Notes: a model not told the origin generated them from the sequence alone. DNA of 64,000 bases from Cordia subcordata (GCA_028554755.1 JAPTOF010000017.1:8432001-8496000), one strand, 5' to 3'; shown: positions 10,916 through 21,190, numbered from the stretch's first letter. Made by a program: numbers and translations.

Positions 10916-11138
10916 GGGCTCATTTGAATTGGTTTTTTTCAAAAGTATTTTTTTAACAGCTTTTGAAAAATAGCTTTTTTTGAGAAATTAAAAATTCTGA
11001 CTTCTAAAAAAAGTTGTATTTGAGCTTTTTTCAGAGTTTCAACTTTTTTGAAAGCCAAATCAAAAAGTGCAAATTTAATATAATTTTTTCAGGAAAAAAA
11101 GTAAGTTTACCTTAAAAAAAGACAATCCAAACAGGCCC
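10916..11138. mobile_element. Tourist-like MITE (copy 1)
   Basis: 223 bp with inverted ends: left GGGCTCATTTGAATTGG, right CAATCCAAACAGGCCC. The interior is rich in TTTTTT/AAAAAA and AGCTTTTGAAAAA. It interrupts the upstream region of copy D1; the corresponding stretches of F (about 27605-27650) and G (about 31045-31090) lack it. Flanks are TTA and TAA, so the target duplication is unclear in this copy. Six other copies of the family lie in the window. Confidence 0.75.
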
Positions 11139-11164
11139 TAAGTTACAGCTTTAGTATTTTCTAT

Positions 11165-11310
11165 ATAGCGAGTGGATTATGTATCGAGCGGTTCTTCTTC
11201 AAGCTTAGACTTTTCCAATGCATAATTTTCTAACCAAATCAAAATCAATCCATAGCAAAGACTTTTCGAATTCATAAATTTTCTAACCAAATCAAATCAA
11301 TCCATATCAA
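11165..11310 (-). promoter_or_regulatory. Upstream module of copy D1
   Basis: Contains GCGAGTGGATTATG, TTCTTCAAGCTTAGACTTTT, TAATTTTCTAACCAAATCAA and TCCATAGCAA; the last part is itself partly duplicated at 11255-11310. Blocks match those upstream of F and G. It has been pushed about 220 bp further from its gene by the MITE. Confidence 0.45.
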
Positions 11311-11639
11311 GTAACTCGCGTTTATTCACTAGGCGCACGGAGTTAGTTATATATGAATCGGGGAATAAATAAATATTGTTGGTTATATACTTATTTTACA
11401 ATGTTGTCTCAAATTTATTTAACGGACTTGATGTGGTTATGTTGATTATTTATCACTTAACATCACCCTTTTCTTTTACTTGGAATTGGGAGATAGCAAA
11501 TCTTACAGTTTGGTAGTGTAGTGGTCAAAATTCAGCTAGTAATTGAAAAGATGTGTAGCTGATAGCTTCTTTCGTTTGCTCCTCTTCGTGGAAAAGTTTG
11601 TATAGGCGTAAAGGAATTCTTTAGCCTTGTATGTATGTA
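11311..11639. other. Upstream spacer shared with copies F and G
   Basis: Holds TTTATTCACTAGGCG, ATATACTTATTTTACAATG, TCTCAAATTTATTTAACGG and GTGGTCAAAATTCAGCTAGT segments that recur at 28550-28870 and 31190-31340, upstream of F and G. The duplicated upstream sequence therefore reaches more than 700 bp from the genes. No gene seen. Confidence 0.5.
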
Positions 11640-11800
11640 TGTATATATATTGGCTTGTATAATCGTATCTATGAAACTAGTGGCTTAAATTCTTGAGAAG
11701 GTGCGTAGATGAATTGTTTGATCTTCTTCATGCTAACTTAGACTTTTCCAATTAATAACTTACACGTTTTCTATTGGAGGTGCCATATGACTTTGAAAGG
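11640..11800 (-). promoter_or_regulatory. Orphan upstream module (copy 2 counterpart of module A)
   Basis: TTGGCTTGTATAATCG, TATGAAACTAGTGGCTTAAA, GGTGCGTAGATGAATTG and ACTTAGACTTTTCCAATTAA occur in the same order as at 5549-5712, but the coding part of the A-type gene is missing to its left. Confidence 0.5.
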
Positions 11801-12541
11801 GTCTAATATATATAGATGTGCACCATAATTAGCCAAGATCCTTGAGGAGGATATTTTTTTTAGACTGATTTGAAAATAGGATAGAAGAAACGAGACTTCA
11901 CTCAGAAAGATAATCATATAATTAGTTTTGGCCTTGTTTCTAATTATAAAAAAAAAAAAAGGATTGAGTTTCCCCCGGTTTGAGTACAAACCCAGAAGCT
12001 CCAACGTACAATTGGCCTGCTGAAATGAATTGCATGCATGCCAATTGCCGTTGAGATATTTTATTATGTGAACAATGATTGATGTGTAACATAGACTTAG
12101 TAAGCAAGTGGTATGTCTTCCACTTTTAGTATGAGTGGTCATAAAATCAATTCTCGTTAGTTGTATATAATCGGCCTTTGATCCCCTTTAAATCGAAAAA
12201 AAGAAAAAAACAGAGAAAAAAAGGATGACTGATGTGACACTCTAATTTTTGGATCCAGAGAAATCCATGCAATATCTTTAAACTTGTACTCTTAATTTTC
12301 CATAAAAGTTCTTATTATCGAAATTAAGAAGAATAAGTTACACATATTGATCATTGGATTGTGAAAAACAAATTAAGTTAAACAGAAAAATATAATTAGA
12401 ATAAAATACAAAAAAAGGAGAAAATACTAATTCATTTTCACTCAGAAATTAAATACAACCTTTTATATGTAACATAGTAAGTAAACATATTCTTGTTTAT
12501 TGAAATCATTTTCTAATCGGTTCTTACCCTGTACGTGGTCC

Positions 12542-12841
12542 TGTTGATGAAGATTATTCCTTGCTCCGGGAACATCTTACTCTCTTATGTTGAAGAATGT
12601 AAGAAGATTACGGCCGATAGCTGAGGGTTTACCCCTAAACATATTTATAGGTATAAGAGTAAAAGTATAGATTGACTCGCAAATTTCGACTTTGTGTCTT
12701 TTCCTTGGTGTTCACCAGTTACAGAACCCCTTGGAGCGACTCAGAGTTTTTATTGGAGAAGACATGAGAGGATTTCCTCTCCTAAACGTATTTCTTTTAA
12801 TTGACTTTGCCTCTCATTGGAAAAAAAAAAAAAATCTAACA
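12542..12841 (-). mobile_element. Probable solo LTR
   Basis: A 300-bp block starting TGTTGATGAAG and ending AAATCTAACA has TG..CA ends and is flanked by GGTCC (12537-12541) and GGTGC (12842-12846), a 5-bp target duplication with one mismatch. It is absent from duplication copy 1. On the minus strand it has CCTATAAATATG as a TATA box and begins with a T-rich run. A diverged relative of its minus-strand start (GAGAGGCAAAGTCAA ... GCTCC) is seen at 53290-53390. No internal region is present, hence solo. Confidence 0.55.
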
Positions 12842-13054
12842 GGTGCACACACTAGGTAGTTAGTTAAGTTTATTAAGGATATTTTTGGACTATTTTAAAA
12901 AAAGATAGAAAGGGTGAAACTTTGTCTAAAATGAATATTATATAATTGGCTTTGACTTATACAAGGTCAGAGTATTTCACCACCGATCTGCGAAATGAAT
13001 TACATGCATTGCCATTCAGATATTTAAATTGTTATGTACGTAGTGCTACCTCCA

Positions 13055-13310
13055 TTGATGTGGCACCCTAATTTTTGGATTCGGAGATGTTCATGCGATA
13101 TCATTGAACTTGTATTCTTTTCGATTGAAAGAATTAATTACACACATAATGCTTATTGGTTTGTCCCCATTAAAAAATAAAGATAACTAGAATGAAATAC
13201 GGAAAAGAAAGGAAAACTATTAATTCATTCACTTAGAAAAAGACCCTATATATATAACATAGTAAATTAATATGTTCTTGTATATTGAAAACAATTACAT
13301 CGTCTAAATA
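13055..13310. repeat. Third copy of the gene-downstream flank
   Basis: GATGTGGCACCCTAATTTTT, GGATTCGGAGATG, ATTAATTCATTCACTTAGAA and CCCTATATATATAACATAGT match 6050-6345 and 12235-12515, but are more diverged. In each case the block lies just downstream of a glycine-rich gene position. The copy at 12235-12515 has no gene next to it, so a gene was lost there. Confidence 0.65.
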
Positions 13311-13500
13311 TAATCGTTAAAATATAACAGCTATTAATTACTATAAGCGTTAATTTTACCAAACATCCCATAATGACCAATACCCTATTTTTATAGTCTA
13401 CCAAAATAAGTTTGCAAACAGCTAATTTTACAAAACAACCAACATATAGTAAACAATACCTTTATCTTTCATAGTCCAGCAAAACAAGTTTGCAAAACTT

Positions 13501-13761
13501 TTATACGCCTCCACCGCCACCACCTCCACCGCCACCACCACAAGCACTACCACCGCCAAAGCCGCCGCCTTCACCACCATGGAATACATGTCCAGTTACA
13601 TGATGACCACCACCGAAATGTCCACCACCAGTTGTGCGATGTCCACCACCTCCGCGCCTGCCGCCACCTCCGCGAACTAGCCAGCTGATAACCGCAAACA
13701 CGAGAGATACAGAAAAGAAAATACCGACAAGTATGAGGGACAACCTTAAGTGATCATCCAT
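13501..13761 (-). CDS. Chimaeric glycine/histidine-rich membrane protein: type II head, copy-B tail (copy C)
   Basis: Encodes 86 residues. The head (MDDHLRLS, helix at 7-29, then WLVRGG) is of the short type II style seen in copy A. The tail from about residue 34 (GGGH, GGGHFGGGHH, TGHVFHGG, GFGGGSACGGG, terminal Gly run) closely follows copy B. The sequence upstream of about 13787 and downstream of the stop also matches the copy B locus, while the bases directly before the ATG (AGCACCTGTTTAT) match copy A. It therefore looks like a B locus in which the first about 100 bp have been replaced by an A-type head, through gene conversion or unequal exchange. Intact frame. Function unknown. Confidence 0.75.
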   Translation of the reverse strand: MDDHLRLSLILVGIFFSVSLVFAVISWLVRGGGGRRGGGGHRTTGGGHFGGGHHVTGHVFHGGEGGGFGGGSACGGGGGGGGGGGV

Positions 13762-13834
13762 AGCACCTGTTTATCCAAACGCAACCTTAGTTTCTTGAAG
13801 ATTATTGTTCCATCAATTTTGCAACCCTTCTCAA

Positions 13835-13990
13835 CTTGAATGTTATTTATATATGAAGCTAGTGCAAATTCTTGGAAATTAAGATAGGTAGATAGATGAC
13901 TTGTTTGTTCAAGCTTACACTTTTCTAGTTAATATTATATTCACACATTATTTAATTTCTATTGGGAAAAATCAGATGATTTTCTTGAGA
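13835..13990 (-). promoter_or_regulatory. Upstream module of copy C
   Basis: AACTTGAATGTTATTTATAT, GCTAGTGCAAATTCTTGG, AAGCTTACACTTTTCTAGTT and ATTTCTATTGGG, nearly the same as the copy B module at 6823-6985. The type II head of copy C is thus driven by type I upstream sequence. Confidence 0.5.
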
Positions 13991-14269
13991 GTTTTGAGTA
14001 TCCCACAAGCTGTTACGTTACGTAAACAGTTACTAGCTGCAAGAACCGGTCCTGCTTGAATATGAATTGCCGTTCAATATACGAGAATAATCTAACTATA
14101 TATTTGCTTTAAAAGGATGAGTTGAACATCACATCCACCATTTTGAGTTTGAAAAATGACACAAACCAATACTTGAGACATACAACAACATCAATATATT
14201 CCTAAAGAACGATAAAGATTTCTTTTTTTTTTTAAATAAATTAGGCTGATCGCCCAACAACTTTATTGA

Positions 14270-14640
14270 ATCGAACAAAAAATACAATAACAGTTTACAT
14301 TCGTGTAAAAATCATAAAAATAACACCTATCTTCTAATATTTGGAATCAAGTGTTTGTTGCATTAAAGAATGCCATGCAGCTTGCAGTATTGACTCATAT
14401 CGTGAATTACAACCACTCCATTGGCTATTGTTCCTTTGTTAGCGAGATAGTTAGCTGCTTGGTTTCCTCCCCTGTATATATGTGTGGTTCTGAAGAACGA
14501 TAAAAGCTGTTGCTGAAACTCTGATAATCTATATGAGGCTATCAGAGTATGATGAGGCCATAAAGCAATTAGATGGAAGAACAATAGCGGCATCTCCACT
14601 TGAGTATGATGTGAAGCTTGAAAATTCAATACCTCACAGT
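14270..14640 (-). pseudogene. RNase H-like (RVT_3) LINE fragment, second copy
   Basis: Minus-strand translation contains THIYRGGNQAANYLANKG, a good match to the C-terminal motif of plant RVT_3 RNase H domains (HxYREGNxxADxLA), with the motif Asp replaced by Asn. No start region or catalytic N-terminal half is present. Longer than its partner at 7263-7600. It is transposon debris in the duplicated block. Confidence 0.6.
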
Positions 14641-15774
14641 TATATATATATATATATATATGTATATATAGATGAGTGTATGTATTTATATGTATATATA
14701 TAAATTATGGTTCAAGTTGTAACTTATTGCAATTAACTCAATAATCATTAACTAACATTATTACACCAACACTTTCATTGATATGTTTTAGAAGATGAAA
14801 AGAGCCACTTTATGATAGGAAGATGTATGGATATTCAATGTAGAAAATGGAAGACTTCCAGGTATCTTGGCCAAAAAACCGTATGCTTTATTGTGAAGGT
14901 TGAAACTAAAATTTCATTGGATATTTAATGAGCTTATTGAGACGTGTCATCTTATAAAAGCAGTAAAAGAAGTGATGTCGTAGCTTCTAAATCTCACACA
15001 TTCACATTGAGGTAAAATTATATATAGATAGTATAGATATATACGTACTACTTTTGTCGCCTTTTGTTCCTCTTCGAGGAAAAGCTTGTATAGATAATGC
15101 AAAGAAGCTTTTTGGTGATCAAGAGGAGAACTAATTATATTGGGAAAATATGAGCACCAGGCGATAATTTTTCAAAGTAATAAACCTTTTCTCAAAAATA
15201 TAATAACGATTCAAGGATGAAACTTTGAATGTTAGCTTATCGGTTTTGTTAACGTTATAGTTTCAAGAAAGATTTTTTTTTTCTTTAGAAAAGCCATGAT
15301 CACCGTGCTTAGAGAGGACTTGAGATGAGTCACTTAAGACTTGTTTCATCTTGATTCGGCGTAGCCTCCGTTGTAAAGAAAAAAAAAAGCCTTTGATTAG
15401 TACCATAAAGAGAAACCTTAAGTAAAAGTCATAAAAAGGATGGGTAAATTAATTAAATTAGTCTCTAATACTTGCCGCATTTGTTAATTAAAAGTTCTAG
15501 TTGCATGCATGTATTAAATGTACGTTTGGTCCAAAACCCAGAATTTTGAGACCCTTGTCAAAATTTCGTCTGCACAAAATTTTCTCTCTTCTGATCCCTC
15601 ACTTAATCTCCTTATTTTTCTTCCTTTTTAAACTGCAGATATAATCAATTATTTGCATTATATAATTCTGTTTTCTTTTCATTTCTTCCATTTTATTGCC
15701 GATATAAATATTAATTATTTTCATTATGGAAATTCTATTTTCTTTTCATTTCTTCCTTTTGCATGGTCAGCGTA
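14640..15774. other. Spacer, partner of 7601-8726
   Basis: No gene seen. Starts with a TA/TATG microsatellite (14640-14703) and then follows copy 1 closely. Confidence 0.6.
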
Positions 15775-15995
15775 CTAATTGGGATAATTCTTGTATGAAT
15801 TTTGCGACCCTTGTCAGCTTGTATAGTGTTTTCTATGAAACTAGCTTTTTGGCTTAAATTCTTGAAAAGGTGCGTAGATGAATTATTGTTTGATCATCTT
15901 CTTCAGGCTTAGACTTTTCCAATTAATAGTTCACGCGTTTTCTATTAGAAATATCATATGATGGTCAAAGGGAGTCTAATAGGTGCGCATATTAG
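15775..15995 (-). promoter_or_regulatory. Orphan upstream module, partner of 8730-8940
   Basis: GTCAGCTTGTATAGTG, CTATGAAACTAGC, GGTGCGTAGATGAATTATTG, GGCTTAGACTTTTCCAATTA and GTTCACGCGTTTTCTATTAG in the usual order with no gene to the left within 1 kb. Confidence 0.45.
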
Positions 15996-16370
15996 TAGTG
16001 GGTAGAAGTTTTAATTTTTTCAAATTTTGAGGAGGTGGGTGCAATGAGTTTTTTTTTTTTTTTTTTGGTGTGTGATATGTAGATGGGAGTTTCAATTTTT
16101 AATGCTTCCGTGAGATATCACGAAACACCATGTGGTTACTTTTTTTAAAATTATATTTCACTTATTTTTTGAGTAATTAATCTCAATTTTTTACAAAATC
16201 AATAAAAAAACTTTAAAAATAAAATAATTTTTTCACATTTAAGCTTTTTATTCTTATGAATATTTAATCAGACAAAAAAAAATACAAATTCAATATATTA
16301 TTAAATTCTTTAATTTATAAAACTTAATTACTCACATTTAACAATTTCATAATACTAAAATATAAACTAT

Positions 16371-16373
<3 letters not shown>

Positions 16374-16427
<54 letters not shown>

Positions 16428-16428
16428 G
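16374..16428. repeat. (CA)n(TA)n microsatellite
   Basis: About 15 CA units run directly into about 11 TA units. The matching place in duplication copy 1 (about 9310) has only a short ATATATA, so the microsatellite expanded after the duplication or contracted in the other copy. Confidence 0.95.
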
Positions 16429-16720
16429 TACCTGTAGTATTATACGAGTCACCATGCTAGTTCGAACTATAAGAATATCTAAGGCCACGATCTGTATATG
16501 CTCAAGTAATCCATGAATTTAATTTTGACCCAAAAAAAAAGTATCCCATGAACTACTCAACTGTAAGCTTACCCTAAGCTCGAGGGCCTTGGAACAACCC
16601 AATCATGAGTCTTGAAGTCTACAAGAAACAGTTGCTAAGACTTTCCAATATACAGAACTTAGATTCGAGTCACAATTTAACATCATCATGATCGTTGGTT
16701 GTCTGTCCAAAAGTAATTAA

Positions 16721-16872
16721 GGGCTTCTTTGGATTGGATTTTTTTATAAGAATTTTTTTCTAAGAAAATAATCACATTTTTCTGATAAATATTTAAATTA
16801 TATTTAAAGAAAACTAAAACTTTTTAAAAAAGTCTAATTTAAAATTTTTTTTTTCAGAAGTCAAACGAAGCC
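16721..16872. mobile_element. Tourist-like MITE (copy 2)
   Basis: 152 bp, left end GGGCTTCTTTGGATTGG, right end AGTCAAACGAAGCC, flanked by TAA on both sides (16718-16720 and 16873-16875), a 3-bp target duplication. Shorter than the full-size copies (about 215-225 bp), so internally deleted. Confidence 0.75.
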
Positions 16873-17065
16873 TAAGTTAAATTTGAAAAGACAATTACCA
16901 TGAAATACAAAATCGAAGACAAAGAATTGATTTTATTTCATTAACGTGTATGTAACAGGAACATTATTCTTGCAATATGATTTTGCATATTGAATTTAAT
17001 TACATCCACATAGCATACAGAATAAGTCAACACGATTTCCCCTATTACATTGAATAACTTAATAA

Positions 17066-17250
17066 TTATCCACCAGTGGCTCCACCACCACAACCAGCAC
17101 AACCAGAAAGTATGTCGCCACCACCACCACCACCGCTACGATTTTCGCGTTCGCGGGATGACTGAACACCACAAGCAAAGATAACCATAGACCAGACGAC
17201 CTCCATTGCCATCATTTGCCACGAAGAAATTAAAGAGAGAGACTTAAAGG
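17066..17250 (-). pseudogene. Truncated glycine-rich cluster gene (copy E)
   Basis: The head portion (frame LFNFFVANDGNGG near 17250-17210) matches MARLFFLVADHGGN of the type I copies but then passes out of frame. A second frame opened by ATG at 17215 runs 49 codons: MMAMEVVWSMVIFACGVQSS, RERENRS, six Gly and a short Cys/Gly tail. Compared with intact copies, most of the membrane helix is deleted and the two halves are in different frames. The remaining MVIFACG shows its origin. Expression of the short frame cannot be excluded but it would lack a full helix. Confidence 0.6.
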
Positions 17251-17627
17251 CCCTGCACTTTGCATATATATATATATATATATGACTTCCTTTAAAAGAT
17301 GACTACGACGACCACAATGATAATATTAATAATAATAATATAATAATAATAAAAAGAGAACTTAGAACCAACGGAAGTGAATCATCACAAATTTTCTAGA
17401 CTTTACATCAACCTCAACTAAGATTTTGAAATTCCTAAATATCACAATTAGTATAAATTAAAAAAAAAAATCTCTAACATGACCATCATAAAGTCTATAT
17501 CATAGATTTGACAACAACACATGTTCCTGTACAACATTGAAATTGATATTTTTTTCCATATACAACGTAGACAACACCACATGTACGTTCCATATCTAGC
17601 TCGGTAAACTCGGTGACAGCAACTTGT

Positions 17628-17948
17628 TTAGCAGCCTCCACCACCACCACCACCATCACCGCCGGCAGCGCCACCATCACCACCATGGTATCCGCCGCCA
17701 CCGCCACAACCACCGCCGTAGTATCCGCTACCATCTGCATTGGAGTAGGAGTATGGTCCACCAGTAGTAGTTGTTCTACGGTGCTTGTGGTTGCCGGACG
17801 ACGATGATTCTCCACAGGCAAATATAACCATAGAAATGATTGAGAGAGACATAACAAAGATGCCAAGCATGAGCAACACCCCTACAGCTTCATTTGCCAT
17901 TTTGCCACCATGCTTATTATCTTCCACGAAGAAAGAGAGCCTTGCCAT
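17628..17948 (-). CDS. Type I glycine-rich single-pass membrane protein (cluster copy D2)
   Basis: Encodes 106 residues. MARLSFFVEDNKHGGKMANE, a helix at 23-45 ending MVIFAC, GESSSSGNHKHRR, a Thr run, then a distinctive Tyr-bearing stretch (GGPYSYSNADGSGYYGGG) before a Gly/Ala/Cys tail. It is the positional partner of D1 in the segmental duplication and shares its 3' flank, but its tail is much longer and has a different composition. Tyr in a Gly-rich setting is common in plant wall glycine-rich proteins, but here the N-terminus is a membrane anchor and not an obvious cleaved signal peptide. Frame intact; function unknown. Confidence 0.75.
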   Translation of the reverse strand: MARLSFFVEDNKHGGKMANEAVGVLLMLGIFVMSLSIISMVIFACGESSSSGNHKHRRTTTTGGPYSYSNADGSGYYGGGCGGGGGYHGGDGGAAGGDGGGGGGGC

Positions 17949-18424
17949 TTCTAATCAACTATATATATAAATATATGTCTTTACTTGAGAGGGTTGTTAT
18001 ATTCTTGTTTAGCCATGAGATATCATGCTTATATACCAGCTAGATTTATGTTACGGGTTTTTTTTTTTAATAGCAAGTGTTTTTCTTTATATATTTATAT
18101 ATTCTAATAGATGTTTAACTAGAGTTTTTTAAAAATAAAATTTTGAATTTTTTTTATTTGAATTCAGGTATTTCTATTAAGCCACATTAAACTTAAAACT
18201 AATTCTTGTGAGAGATGAAGAAACACCCTCCCAGCAAGTACATTTATCAAATTTAAACTTATGTTTGCTCACGTGATGAATTCACTACTACCTTAACTAA
18301 CAATTTATTAGTATCTAAATTTTTATAAAAAATAATTTTTTTTAAAAAAATATTATAACTCCTTTTATAAGTCAATTCAAACGAGAATGGGTATTTACTA
18401 ATTGCGTTGACCGTCTAACCGTGT

Positions 18425-18565
18425 GTTATATAGCTTCTCAACTTGAATATTTTTATGTGATGAAACTAGTGGACTAAATTTCCAGCTGGAAGGTGGCAAA
18501 TATCCATAGATTGATTGTTCTTCAAGGTAAGACTTTTCATATTCACATTTTTTTTTCACAGGAAA
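18425..18565 (-). promoter_or_regulatory. Diverged upstream module of copy D2
   Basis: CTTCTCAACTTGAATATTTT, GATGAAACTAGTGGACTAAA, AGATTGATTGTTCTTCAAGG and TAAGACTTTTCATATTCAC keep the order of the other modules but with more substitutions. About 480 bp from the start codon. Confidence 0.4.
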
Positions 18566-18739
18566 ATTTCTACAAGTTGACACAGAATTTGAGGAATCAA
18601 GTGGCAAGGGGTCTAGACCGAAAAATGAAAAAGCGGCAAGAGGCGACCCAAAAAAAAAAAGAGAAGAAAAGGAAAAAAAAAAAAATTGTGGCAAGGGCCA
18701 GAACCAAGAGGATACTACAGATCAGAGTCCCGAGCTTTA

Positions 18740-18953
18740 GGGCCTACTTGAATTGGATTTTTTTTAAGAAAAATTTTTAAAAGTTATATTACTTTTATAA
18801 TAACTAGTTGATTTGATTTATTAAAAAATTAGAACTCTAAAAAAAACTCAAATACAACTTTTTTTAGAAGCTAAAATTTTCAGCTTCTAAAAAAAATTAT
18901 TTTTCAAAAATTGTTAAAAAAAGTGCTTTTAAAAAGCCAATCCAAACGAGCCC
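18740..18953. mobile_element. Tourist-like MITE (copy 3)
   Basis: 214 bp, left end GGGCCTACTTGAATTGG, right end CCAATCCAAACGAGCCC, flanked by TTA on both sides (18737-18739, 18954-18956). Full-size member of the family. Confidence 0.85.
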
Positions 18954-19352
18954 TTAAAAAGATATAATATGTAGTAATTATAATATATCTCGTGCAATGC
19001 ATACACGAAATACATATTTTTATTAATTATTAATAATTAGTTTTTATAATTTATATAAACATAAAATACAAATATGTCTTTAAAATTTAATTTGTAGTAA
19101 GTGTTCAATACGAATCATATTTTTATGAGATATTTTAATAATTGAATAAAATATTTAAATTGACAAAATAAAATAAAAAATAATCTGATATAAAAAAGAT
19201 ATAAGATTTTTGAATGTTACTTTAGATGAGAAAATAGTATTATTAATTATTTTTAGTATGGCATTTAGTATTATTTTAGATTAAACCTTTTGTTAGATAG
19301 AAAAAGGTTTAGTATGATGATATACGGCATATACTAAAAAGACCTATACCAA

Positions 19353-19356
<4 letters not shown>

Positions 19357-19418
<62 letters not shown>
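19357..19418. repeat. (TA)n(TG)n microsatellite
   Basis: A run of TA units (about 16) continues directly into about 13 TG units. It can form alternative DNA structures and is likely length-polymorphic. Confidence 0.95.
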
Positions 19419-19419
<1 letters not shown>

Positions 19420-20291
19420 ATATATTATATTTATTTATGTACAAAATACCTAATGTCACTAGTTTTTGTTATTAAGTATGTTAAGAATCATTGAGTTTTT
19501 ATCTTAAAAGTTAATTGATTGGTTCAAAAAATATAAGGTAGTTTTGGATTTTATTGTTTTTTTAAGTAGGAAGAATGTATTCCAACAAGTTAGTATATAT
19601 ATACGGACACAGAGAAATGGGGATAAATGTCAAAATTTCTTTGGTTAGATGAAAGTAAACATTCTTTCCTGGTATAGTATAGTACTAATTCGCACGAAGT
19701 CATAGGTTACTAATTTTGCATTTTTGTTCTCCAAAATCAGATGGCTTCGAGCATTAAGGTCAAATGCATGTTTATTTTGCGACACGAATTATTAAACTTA
19801 TTATCGAAGCCTCCAAAAGTTGAACATTCACATTTTACTGGCATAGAACAACGTAAAATTTGGACTAGGAAACAGAATTAATCCCTAAACATGTATTTTG
19901 GAACTAACTATTTAAGGTTCATGTTTATATTTTAATTAGATTCTACTTAGGTTCTCGATCCTTTTATCTAAAAGACAGACTCTTTTCCTAATCCACTTCT
20001 TTTATTTTTTAATTTCTTTTCAGCACTGGGATTGGGGTAAATTAAATATCCAAGACTCCTATTCGATCTTTAGGTCGTTTCACTTGGGTTTTATTTGGTA
20101 ATATATAATCAAACTTTTAGTGGTCTGATTATGTATTTTTAAAAGAAAAGACATTTGATATTAGTATATATTTCAATCAATATTCGTTACAAGTTGATAA
20201 TACTAACGTTTCTGGGAGTCTCAATGTTTAAGTTGAAACCACCGGAATCTAAGCGTCGCTCCTTTTTTCAGCATGCATATCATTTCCAATA

Positions 20292-20349
20292 GTTAGCCAG
20301 CCTCATCGAAAATTTTTCATGTTAGCCAGCCTCATCGAAAATTTTTCAT
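20292..20349. repeat. Two-copy 29-bp tandem repeat
   Basis: GTTAGCCAGCCTCATCGAAA plus ATTTTTCAT is present twice without mismatch (20292-20320, 20321-20349). The perfect identity shows a recent slippage event. Confidence 0.9.
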
Positions 20350-20898
20350 ACTTAAATGTAATTAGCAGGAATTGATCTCTGGACCACTCACACTATAAGT
20401 GAGAGACATATTATTTAACCACTGAGCCATTGATTCTTCTTCTTCGTCTCTCTTTACCACTACCTCGCATGGATTTCTTATAACAGAAGTTCAAAATGAA
20501 GGATTAGCTTAAGATTATAGAATAGTGTCATTTATAGTAGTATCATTAGTAAGAATATGATTTCTTTTCCGTTAAATATTCCGCCATCATGAGACATGCA
20601 TATAGAAGACCCCTATATCAATAAGACGTAAATATGATGAAAACATACATGTCATGGCTAAATATCAGTAAATTTATTTCTTTATTTTTGGCACACAATT
20701 ATTCCTGTTAAATTGACAGTATAAATAAAAAGTTGTCTTGAATATTATTATGGTATGTTCAAGTTATATTAGATATGAAATTGAAGACAAACATCGATTC
20801 ATGATTTGAAGGCCCTTTTGTGATTGTGACATTATTCCAACACTATCTATAAACATGTATATTGAATTTGATTAATACACTAAAATATTATATAGAGT

Positions 20899-20979
20899 AA
20901 AGGATATATTGGATTTCCTTATGATTTATTTAAAGTGTGTTAAACTTATTTTTCTTTTTCAGAATCATTCAAAATTTTC

Positions 20980-21015
<36 letters not shown>

Positions 21016-21190
21016 CCTATTAAAATGATGTTATGTTTAGAACGCAGAAGAAGACTATGATAGAATTTTGAAGAGAAAAAAGAAAAAGAGAATTGTGAGA
21101 AATTTCGATAACACATGAAATTACATACTATAACTCTAGAAAATCGACCATTTTTTACCCCAAAGTAAAAATTAAAGCACCTGTGCTTGT
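20899..21190. repeat. Dispersed repeat, copy 1
   Basis: GTAAAGGATATATTGGATTT, TTAAAGTGTGTTAAACTTAT, ATGTTATGTTTAGAACGCAG and AATTTCGATAACACATGAAA occur in the same order at 30234-30545 and 50125-50400. The first two copies lie just downstream of cluster genes F and G and could have spread with them; the third is independent, so this is probably a transposon-like sequence. Confidence 0.6.

Larger units (their letters stand above)
11640..17955. repeat. Segmental duplication, copy 2
   Basis: Counterpart of 5545-10720. It begins with an orphan upstream module (11640-11800) whose gene (the counterpart of copy A) is absent, includes copies C, E (relic) and D2, and has extra sequence at 11905-12225 and 12516-13050 that copy 1 lacks. 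The high similarity points to a fairly recent duplication. Confidence 0.85.
18957..20898. other. AT-rich intergenic spacer
   Basis: No gene recognised. It contains the 19357-19418 microsatellite and the 20292-20349 tandem repeat listed separately. The 19550-20280 part has no obvious repeat structure and no long frame. A stretch with CATGGATTTCTTATAAC near 20470 has no coding support. Confidence 0.45.

Noticed and set aside
18493..18780. Lys-rich plus-strand frame
   Set aside because: Composed of A-runs and part of the MITE at 18740; no support.
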